Part shown: one piece after another, positions 58,901-64,000 of the stretch | Numbering within the stretch: position 1 is the stretch's first letter | Layout of the letters: every line of letters starts with the position of its first letter | Made by a program: the position numbers and the translations under genes | Assembly (NCBI GenBank): GCA_017304135.1 | Contig: JAFLBB010000008.1 | Span: forward strand, 1 to 64,000 | From: Acidobacteriota bacterium | GTDB lineage: Bacteria > Acidobacteriota > Terriglobia > Bryobacterales > Bryobacteraceae | DNA length: 64,000 nt | Direction: 5' to 3' | The notes under the pieces: model-generated | What the model was told of the DNA's origin: nothing | The model's database searches: none | Seen by the model: only the letters and a program-made list of their open reading frames with translations

Positions 58901-59941
58901 GGTCACGGGAATGGTGACGTTGATCTGCGTCGCGCTTGTGCTGGCCAAGGCGATGGCGGTGGCGCCGAAGTTGACCGTGACGTTGGGCGAGAAGCCGGTG
59001 CCGGTGATGGTGAGGGCGACATCGGCGACGCCGGCTGGGGCTGAGGAGGGAGAAAGGCCGCTGATGACCGGTTGCGGCACGATGGACAGCGCGAGTAGCT
59101 TTTCGCTGAACGCCCCGAGCGAGTCGGTGACGCGGAAGGTGATGTTGAAGTCGCCCGAGACGGTGGGGGTGCCGGAGAGAACACCCGCGCTGCTGATGGT
59201 GAGTCCGGCGGGGACGGGCGTGGAGGCGGCGAACAGGAGCGCGCCGGTGCCAGCCGTGGCGGCGAGCGAGGTGGAGTAGGCGATCGTCTGCGCGCCAGAG
59301 GGCAGAGGTGAGGCGGTGGAAATAGTGGGTGCGGCGTTGATGGTGATCGAAAGCGCCTTCGGACTGCTCGAGCCCAACGAGTCGGTGACGGTCACGGTGA
59401 AATTGGCCGTGCCCGCCGCCGAGGGCGTGCCGGTGATGGCACCGCCCGAAAAGAGCGAAAGCCCCGTGGGCAACGCGCCGCCCGTCAGCGAATAGGTGAG
59501 CGCGCCTGTGCCCCCGGTAGCGGCGAGTGTCTGCGAGTAGGCCGTTGTCGCGCCGGCCGACCAGGCGGGCAGCGTGGAAGTCGTGATGGAGGGCGCAGGA
59601 TTGATGGTGATCGAATATGACTGCGAACCGGTGAGCGCCGTGCCGGCCGTGGAGTCAGTGGCGGTGACGGTGAAGGTGAAGGTGCCGGTACTGCCCGGCG
59701 TCCCCGAGAGCGCGCCGGATGTGGCCAGCGAGACCCCGGGCGGCAGGATGTTCGGCGAAGACGAGGTGACCAGGTAGGAATAGGGCGCCGTGCCGCCCGC
59801 AGCCGTGATCGAAGCTGCAGGGTAGGCCACGCCCACTGTGCCTGCGGGCAGCGGCGAAGGCGCACTGGAGAGGGTCACCTGCGCGACGGCGGGCAGCGCC
59901 ATCATGGCAGCGGCGCACACGAGAAAGAGGATCCGGATCAT
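55997..59941 (-). CDS. Giant secreted Ig-like repeat protein
   Basis: 1314 aa from the ATG at 59941, which opens with a signal peptide ('MIRILFLVCAAAMMALPAVA'). Repeats are visible throughout: three He_PIG putative-Ig units first ('LPAGTVGVAYPAASITAAGG', 'LPPGVSLATSGALSGTPGST'), then about five IPT/TIG units ('PVISGLSPSSAPAGVADVAL', 'TSLAPTSAFAGGPAFTLTVN'), then about five He_PIG units again ('FLFAFANGVFPPGLSLNGTT', 'TLPAGLTLASGGALSGTPTA'). The last 200 residues form a different beta domain that ends 'NSVGASQPVTANVP'. Likely a surface or extracellular adhesin or polymer-binding protein. It is probably co-transcribed with the 59955-60584 gene (13 nt gap). Confidence 0.88.
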   Translation of the reverse strand: MIRILFLVCAAAMMALPAVAQVTLSSAPSPLPAGTVGVAYPAASITAAGGTAPYSYLVTSSSPNILPPGVSLATSGALSGTPGSTGTFTFTVTATDSTAGTALTGSQSYSITINPAPSITTSTLPAWSAGATTAYSQTLAATGGTGALTYSLTGGALPTGLSLFSGGAITGTPSAAGTANFTVTVTDSLGSSSPKALSITINAAPTISTASPLPSGAQTIAYSTSLAATAGTGALLFAASTPVPAGLTISSAGVLSGTPTVSGDFNITFRVTDSLGAFSEKLLALSIVPQPVISGLSPSSAPAGVADVALTITGTGFSPNVTVNFGATAIALASTSATQINVTIPVTAITTSGSINVTVNNLALITSAPSAFTVNGPSITSLAPTSAFAGGPAFTLTVNGANFVNGSTYKSEIRWNGNALATTFVSTTQLTAQVPANLIAAAGTAAITVASTPNAISAPANFTISPPPTISSLAPSSISAGAPGFNLTVSGTGFVAASVVHWAGTALTTAYISATQLTAAVPAGLLLNPGAVNVTVVNPGPVTSSPATFTVGAAPTITTIAPVAITAGAPTFNLVVNGAGFNATSVIRISGQALVTTFLSATQLSALVTPTLIPSAGSVSITVVNSGPVSSNSVTLLINPPAQFVTSTLTTGLIGVPYTQAINITGGTPPFLFAFANGVFPPGLSLNGTTGAITGVPTTSGLYDFTLQVTDASGFIVTRLYTLVVAPPLSITTAEALPTAAAGLAYSTQLVAAGGAPPYVNWVVTTGSLPPGIALNAATGLLSGTPTTTGSFAFLVQVRDSANQTASKGFTLVVNAGLSITTTAQPPTGTLGTAYTFALAAAGGTQPYTWSVATGTLPAGLSLNTTTGAITGTPTAAGSTTFTIEVKDAAGQTARAPYTIEVLSGLSITNPTALPTGTARAPYTVTFLASGGTTPYANWRIISGSVPAALVLNAATGEMAGIPAAAGDFSFTIAVNDATARTVSKAFTLTVLPPGLSITTAAALPAATFGSAYSVNLQADGGTPPYRWLLTTGTLPAGLTLASGGALSGTPTALGSTTFTLTVIDSGTRSVTRDFTLAVTSPALPSFTLTGPADTVEPGTQPRLTLELAAAYPSALSGAIVITFAPDTVNTPASPADDPALQFANGSRTLRFSIPAGSTAAEFEGTAAFQTGTVAGTITLTPSFTSGGTALPGAGPRLIRILRSAPTLRAATVTRTASGFDVAITGFATPREVTQAVFRFTAASGANLQTTELTLPLSATSATWFSSDSARAFGSQFTYRQPFTLSGDAAAVSSLSVTLSNSVGASQPVTANVP

Positions 59942-59954
59942 GGTGTATCCACGG

Positions 59955-60584
59955 TTAGGGAGCGCCAAAGCCGCCGCCGCCGGGTGTAATCGTGGTGGGG
60001 GGCCGCGTGGGCGTCACCGGCGTTCCACCACCGGGCGAGGGAGCCGAGCCGCTGCCGCCCGAAAGTGCCAGGGCCGCGCCCGCCGCCGCCCCGCCGCCGA
60101 TGATGGCGACAATGGCCAGCAGCTTGCCGTTCGATTTACGCGCCGTGGCCGTGGGCGGAGGAGCGGCGTTGGTCTGCGTGATCGACGCCCGCGCCACCAG
60201 CGTGCGATACGACGCCGTGACGCGGATTTGAAACTGCCCGGCCACATTATTGGGCTTCAGGCCGCGGGCAATGGCGAGGCCATCGTCGTTGGTGGTAACG
60301 GTTACCGAAGAGCCCGTGGGGAAAACGCCGCCCGCGCCGAGGTCGGGCAGCAGGAAGGTGACTGCGGCGCTGGAAAGCGGCCGGCCGTCATCATCGGTGA
60401 CGCGCACGATGGGGTCGCGCGCCCGGCCTTCGGTAATGTTGTTGATAGCGCCATCGCCCTCGACGATGGTGATTTTGAGTCCGACAGGCGGGGCGGTGGC
60501 CAACTGGCCTCCGAAGCCAACGCCGGTGAGGACTAGCACGGCGAGCAATCCCCGTGGGGCTCGAGAACGGTACCGTTGAGTCAT
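59955..60584 (-). CDS. Secreted Ig-like protein with Gly-rich tail
   Basis: 209 aa from the ATG at 60584. The signal peptide is at about residues 10-28 ('GLLAVLVLTGVGFGGQLA'). A bacterial Ig-like (Big/invasin type) domain spans about 33-125 ('DPIVRVTDDDGRPLSSAAVT', 'TTNDDGLAIARGLKPN', 'FQIRVTASYRTLVARASI'). After a linker comes a membrane span ('LLAIVAIIGGGAAAGAALAL', about 150-170), then a Gly/Pro/Thr-rich tail. It may anchor or assist the giant Ig-like protein encoded next. It is divergent from the TonB-dependent receptor gene, so all three may share a regulatory region. Confidence 0.82.
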   Translation of the reverse strand: MTQRYRSRAPRGLLAVLVLTGVGFGGQLATAPPVGLKITIVEGDGAINNITEGRARDPIVRVTDDDGRPLSSAAVTFLLPDLGAGGVFPTGSSVTVTTNDDGLAIARGLKPNNVAGQFQIRVTASYRTLVARASITQTNAAPPPTATARKSNGKLLAIVAIIGGGAAAGAALALSGGSGSAPSPGGGTPVTPTRPPTTITPGGGGFGAP

Positions 60585-60777
60585 CGGACCTTTCCGATCG
60601 CCGGTGGGCGATATTTCTTCTCTGTATTGTAGTGCCGTGGTGAGCGTTGTGTATCCCGAATAATGAGGGGAATATGGGAGCGATTTTCGCTGCTGCTTCT
60701 CCATCGTTTCATTGCGCCCTGGTTGTGAGAGGCGCGCGCGGGCGGAGAGATGCGGCGAGGGGTCACTTGGGATGCGT

Positions 60778-60812
60778 CTTACATGAGGGCATGTTCAGGG
60801 TATAAAATGCCC
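60778..60812 (+). promoter_or_regulatory. Promoter and dyad of the outer-membrane receptor gene
   Basis: CTTACA (60778-60783) and TATAAA (60801-60806) are spaced by 17 nt. An inverted repeat GGGCAT (60787-60792) / ATGCCC (60807-60812) brackets the -10. The -10 ends only 8 nt before the ATG at 60815, so the transcript would be leaderless, and no Shine-Dalgarno sequence is present. Confidence 0.55.
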
Positions 60813-60814
60813 CC

Positions 60815-63800
60815 ATGCTTCGTTTCGCTTTGCTTCTGGGAATGATGGCAGTTTGTGCCCCGGTGTGGGCGCAATCGCTGGCCAGGCTAACAGGGACAGT
60901 CACAGACAACACGGGCGCGGTGGTTTCCGGCGCAAAGATCACGGCGAGGAATGTGTCGACAGGCGTCACGACGGAAGCCGTATCGAACCCGTCAGGCGTC
61001 TTCCTGTTCCCATTTCTTCCGCCGGCAGAGTATGAGGTCGATTGCGAGTTGCAGGGTTTCAAGAAGGCCGTACGCTCTGGCGTCGTGCTGGAGACGGCGA
61101 CCACGCGCAGCCTCGACTTCACGCTGGAGGTCGGCGCGGTCACCGAGTCAGTGGAGGTGAACGCCACCGTACCGCTGCTCGAATCGGAGACCTCGTCGGT
61201 GGGCCAGTTCATCGAGCGCACCACCGTGTTCAACATGCCGTTGGAGAGCCGGCGTACAGCCGGATTGGTGAAACTGATGGGCATGGTCGCCTTCCGCGAA
61301 GAGTCCGGCGCCGAGCAGGTGCCGCTGTTCAGCATGGCCGGCGGGCGCAGCCAGAACCAGATCTGGGTGCTCGACGGCGGCAACGTGCAGAACACGACGC
61401 TGGGCGTGCCGCAGTTGCAGTTGAATCCACCGGCTGAATCGCTGCAGGAGTTCAGGGCCGAAGCCAACAACTACTCGGCCGAGTTCGGCCGCACCGGCGG
61501 CGGACTGATCCAGATGACGACGCGCTCGGGCAGCAATGAGTTCCACGGCGCGGCCTATGAGTTCCTGCGCAACCAGGCTTTGGATACGCGCACGTTTTTC
61601 GCCCAGAGAAAAGCGCCGCTGCGCTACAACATCTTCGGCGCATCGTTTGGCGGGCCCATCCGCCGCGACAAGACGTTCTTCTTCATGAACTATGAAGGAG
61701 CGCGGCGCCGCGACGGCTCCACTATCGCCAACACGATCGTGCCGCGCCCGGCCGAGGTGCAGGGCGACTTCTCGGCGCGCACCAACTTCCGGCTGCTTGA
61801 CCCGCTGAACAATCAACCCTTCGCCGGCAACATCATTCCGCAGAGCCGCATCGATCCCGTGGCCCGCGCCTTTGCCGCGTTCTATCCGGCGCCGAATGTG
61901 GCCAGCGACCCCACGCGCGCTCCGGCGGCCAACTACATCGTCAACGTCTCCGACAAGCTGACGCAGGACATGGGCACGCTCAAGGTGGATCACAACATCG
62001 GCAACTCCGACCGCATCAGCGGCCGCTATTCCATCATCAAGGCCCCGCAAGAGTTGTCGCCGGTCTATCCCAACGCCTTTGCCGATTACCGCAGCGGGCC
62101 GCGCGACCACCGGATTCACAACTTTGTGGCCACCTGGATTCACTCCTTCTCGGCTACCTTCCTGAATGAGTTCCGCTACAACTACGCCACGCGCCGCTTC
62201 ATCAACCGTTCGTTTGGCACCGACAGCGGCAAGAACGGGGAACTGGGAGTGAAGGGCGTTTCGGCGACGGACTTCGCGCAAATGATCGCCACCGGGCAGA
62301 GCAACCTCGGCACGGTTCCGGTGGAGCGCATTCAGGATCCGATTCTCACCCATCAGTGGGTGAACAACCTGACCTGGATCCGCGGCAACCACTCCGTCAA
62401 GTTCGGCGGCGAGTGGCGCCTTTCCGGCAACAAGGACCGGTTCCGGCAGTCCACCAACGGCGCGTTCACGTTTAGCGATCGCGCAACGGGAAGTGGAATG
62501 GCCTCGATGCTGCTCGGCCACGTGACGGGAGCGACCTACAACCAGACCGACGACCTCGTGGCCCGCACCGACTACTATGGCCTGTTCGTGCAGGATGACT
62601 GGAAGGTGACCAAGAACCTCACCTTCAATATCGGCCTGCGCTGGGAGATGGACACCCCGCGTTGGGAGAGCGAAGACAACCGCCAAAGCGGCTTCGCCTT
62701 TGCCCCCATCAATCCTGTTTCGGGCACGCCGGGCGTGATTGTCTTCTCCGGCCGCGACGGGCGCGCGAAGTACGCGCATGACTTTGACAAGAACAACTTC
62801 AGTCCGCGCTTCGGCTTCGCCTACAAAGCGCCCAGGGGCACGGTGATCCGCGGCGGCTACGCCATCGCTTATAACGGCGCCTACCAGGGCGCGGTGGCCA
62901 ACCCCCTCATCGCCGGCTTCAGCCTGAACGGCAGCTTCACCTCCACCGACGGCGGTTTCACGCGCGCCTTTGCCTTCCGCGACGGCATGCCGGCCATTGC
63001 CCGCGAAGAGCTCGGTCCGGGCTTCGGCGCGGTTCGCGTGGGCCAGGCTCCGCGCTTCGCGCCGGACTACATTCAGCAGGATCACGTCAACTCCTACTCG
63101 CACCAGTACAACTTCACCATCCAAAAAGAGCTGCCCGGCAACCTCCTGTTTGAAGCCGCCTACATCGCCAACCTGAGCCACAAACTGGGCGGCGTGAGTG
63201 TGAACATCAACCAGATCCCGCTGGTGAACGGCCGCGGCCCGGCCGCGCAGAGCCAGACGGCCCGCCCGTTCCCGCAGTTCAACAACATCACGCTGATCTC
63301 ACCGCCCTGGGGCAACTCCACCTATCACGCGCTGAACGTGAAGGTGGAAAAGCGCTACTCCAACGGCCTCAACTTCCTGGCCAACTACACCTGGTCGAAG
63401 TTCCTCGACGACGTGGAGGCCGGCAACGAGGTGGCCGGCGGCGAAGGCAACGGCTACACGCATATCGAACTGCGCAACCTGGACAAGAGCTACTCCGGCA
63501 ATGACCTGCGCCACCGCGTCATCGCCAGTTCGGTGTATGAGCTCCCCATCGGCAAGGGCCGGCGCGTGGGCGTGGAAAACGCCGTGGCCAACGCCATCGT
63601 CGGCGGCTGGTCGCTGGGCGTCATCGCCGAGATGCGGTCGGGGGCGCCCTGGGGCGCGGTTGAGCTCACCAACACCACCAACACCTTCTCTTCGTCGCAG
63701 CGGCCGAACCTGAGCTGCGACCCGGCGCTCGATAGCGGCCGCTCGCGCGCCGACTACCTGGGGCAGTACTTCAACACCTCCTGCTTCTCGGCCCCCGGAA

Positions 63801-64000
63801 CGGGCATCTTCGGCAGCGCGGCGCGCAACCTCGGCTTCGGCCCCGGCTTTGTCGGCATCGACGCCTCGGTGACCAAACGCTGGGCGCTGACCGAACGCTA
63901 CGGCCTGCTCTTCCGCACCGACGTCTACAACGTGCCCAACCGGCCCAACTTCGCTTCCCCGGCCGCCGTGCGCGGCCGCGGCGACTTTGGCCGCGTGAAC
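60815..64000 (+). CDS. TonB-dependent receptor, Oar-like (partial, runs off the window)
   Basis: 1062 codons, open to the window edge, so the C-terminus is missing. Starting ATG 60815 gives a signal peptide of about 20 residues ending 'VCAPVWAQ'. A carboxypeptidase-regulatory-like domain follows (about 22-105, 'LTGTVTDNTGAVVSGAKITA', 'GVFLFPFLPPAEYEVDCELQ'), then the plug region (about 120-230, 'PAESLQEFRAEANNYSAEFG', 'RTGGGLIQMTTRSGSNEFHG') and a beta-barrel with 'FFFMNYEGARRRDGST' and 'RSGAPWGAVELTNTTNTFSS'. This is the acidobacterial Oar-like family of outer-membrane transporters. The ligand is unknown. It is divergent from the Ig-like operon. Confidence 0.93.
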   Translation, partial: MLRFALLLGMMAVCAPVWAQSLARLTGTVTDNTGAVVSGAKITARNVSTGVTTEAVSNPSGVFLFPFLPPAEYEVDCELQGFKKAVRSGVVLETATTRSLDFTLEVGAVTESVEVNATVPLLESETSSVGQFIERTTVFNMPLESRRTAGLVKLMGMVAFREESGAEQVPLFSMAGGRSQNQIWVLDGGNVQNTTLGVPQLQLNPPAESLQEFRAEANNYSAEFGRTGGGLIQMTTRSGSNEFHGAAYEFLRNQALDTRTFFAQRKAPLRYNIFGASFGGPIRRDKTFFFMNYEGARRRDGSTIANTIVPRPAEVQGDFSARTNFRLLDPLNNQPFAGNIIPQSRIDPVARAFAAFYPAPNVASDPTRAPAANYIVNVSDKLTQDMGTLKVDHNIGNSDRISGRYSIIKAPQELSPVYPNAFADYRSGPRDHRIHNFVATWIHSFSATFLNEFRYNYATRRFINRSFGTDSGKNGELGVKGVSATDFAQMIATGQSNLGTVPVERIQDPILTHQWVNNLTWIRGNHSVKFGGEWRLSGNKDRFRQSTNGAFTFSDRATGSGMASMLLGHVTGATYNQTDDLVARTDYYGLFVQDDWKVTKNLTFNIGLRWEMDTPRWESEDNRQSGFAFAPINPVSGTPGVIVFSGRDGRAKYAHDFDKNNFSPRFGFAYKAPRGTVIRGGYAIAYNGAYQGAVANPLIAGFSLNGSFTSTDGGFTRAFAFRDGMPAIAREELGPGFGAVRVGQAPRFAPDYIQQDHVNSYSHQYNFTIQKELPGNLLFEAAYIANLSHKLGGVSVNINQIPLVNGRGPAAQSQTARPFPQFNNITLISPPWGNSTYHALNVKVEKRYSNGLNFLANYTWSKFLDDVEAGNEVAGGEGNGYTHIELRNLDKSYSGNDLRHRVIASSVYELPIGKGRRVGVENAVANAIVGGWSLGVIAEMRSGAPWGAVELTNTTNTFSSSQRPNLSCDPALDSGRSRADYLGQYFNTSCFSAPGTGIFGSAARNLGFGPGFVGIDASVTKRWALTERYGLLFRTDVYNVPNRPNFASPAAVRGRGDFGRVN

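Noticed and set aside
1..64000. CRISPR arrays, rRNA and tRNA genes, insertion sequences
   Set aside because: No regularly spaced repeats, no recognisable RNA gene cores and no transposase motifs were seen while reading; a dedicated scan could still find a small RNA.

Overview
The window is high-GC bacterial DNA with densely packed genes and strongly purine-biased coding strands. Several family signatures point to an acidobacterium of the Solibacter/Bryobacter type (Bryobacterales). These are a secreted VWFA protein followed by BACON repeats and a domain resembling the 'Solibacter uncharacterized C-terminal domain' (25209-29333), an Oar-like TonB-dependent receptor with a carboxypeptidase-regulatory N-terminus (60815 to the window end), a BlaI/M56-TonB sensor pair, an ECF sigma factor with a DGPF partner, and Hfq in a divergent form. 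This placement comes from recalled family knowledge, not a database search.

Layout. 69-3257 is a late flagellar operon (flgM, flgN-like, flgK, flgL). It is followed by an SDR oxidoreductase and by an ECF sigma / zinc-finger anti-sigma / two secreted HEAT-repeat proteins operon (4109-7849), which is the best candidate here for an undescribed envelope-sensing module. 7863-12398 holds a polyprenyl-phosphate glycosyltransferase, a secreted protein, a BON-LysM protein, a DUF937 protein, an M48 protease and a small exported protein. gyrA (12493-15066) ends in a strong bidirectional terminator facing an enolase-superfamily gene. 16377-20007 is a hybrid two-component sensor split by a frameshift.

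20009-24847 carries a methyltransferase, a phosphofructokinase with pyrophosphate-type residues, a GNAT enzyme, a lipoprotein and an L-type-lectin-like secreted protein. 25209-33313 carries the giant VWFA/BACON protein, a TPR protein, a cysteine-rich rhodanese, a GlcD-type oxidase and an unfamiliar protein with an HExxH motif. 33402-37871 has an M28 peptidase, a TlpA-type thioredoxin, two diverged pterin synthases with GTP cyclohydrolase I, a small unknown and Hfq. 37885-40359 (minus strand) is the BlaI-M56/TonB-thioesterase set, with a dyad operator upstream.

40480-45244 has an NmrA-like protein, two secreted beta-propeller proteins and trpD. 45366-47870 is the sucC-sucD-ndk operon. 47923-49051 is a lower-GC islet (coiled-coil/zinc-binding unknown plus HigBA). 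It is followed by a cobalamin-type radical SAM enzyme, a DUF3788-like protein, the ECF/DGPF pair and a GAF-GGDEF-EAL protein. The window closes with a surface cluster: a 1314-residue Ig-like adhesin-type protein, a small Ig-like partner and a partial outer-membrane receptor.

No rRNA, tRNA, CRISPR array or transposase gene was seen. Several genes lack a Shine-Dalgarno sequence and have a -10-like hexamer only 6-10 nt before the start codon, which suggests leaderless transcripts.
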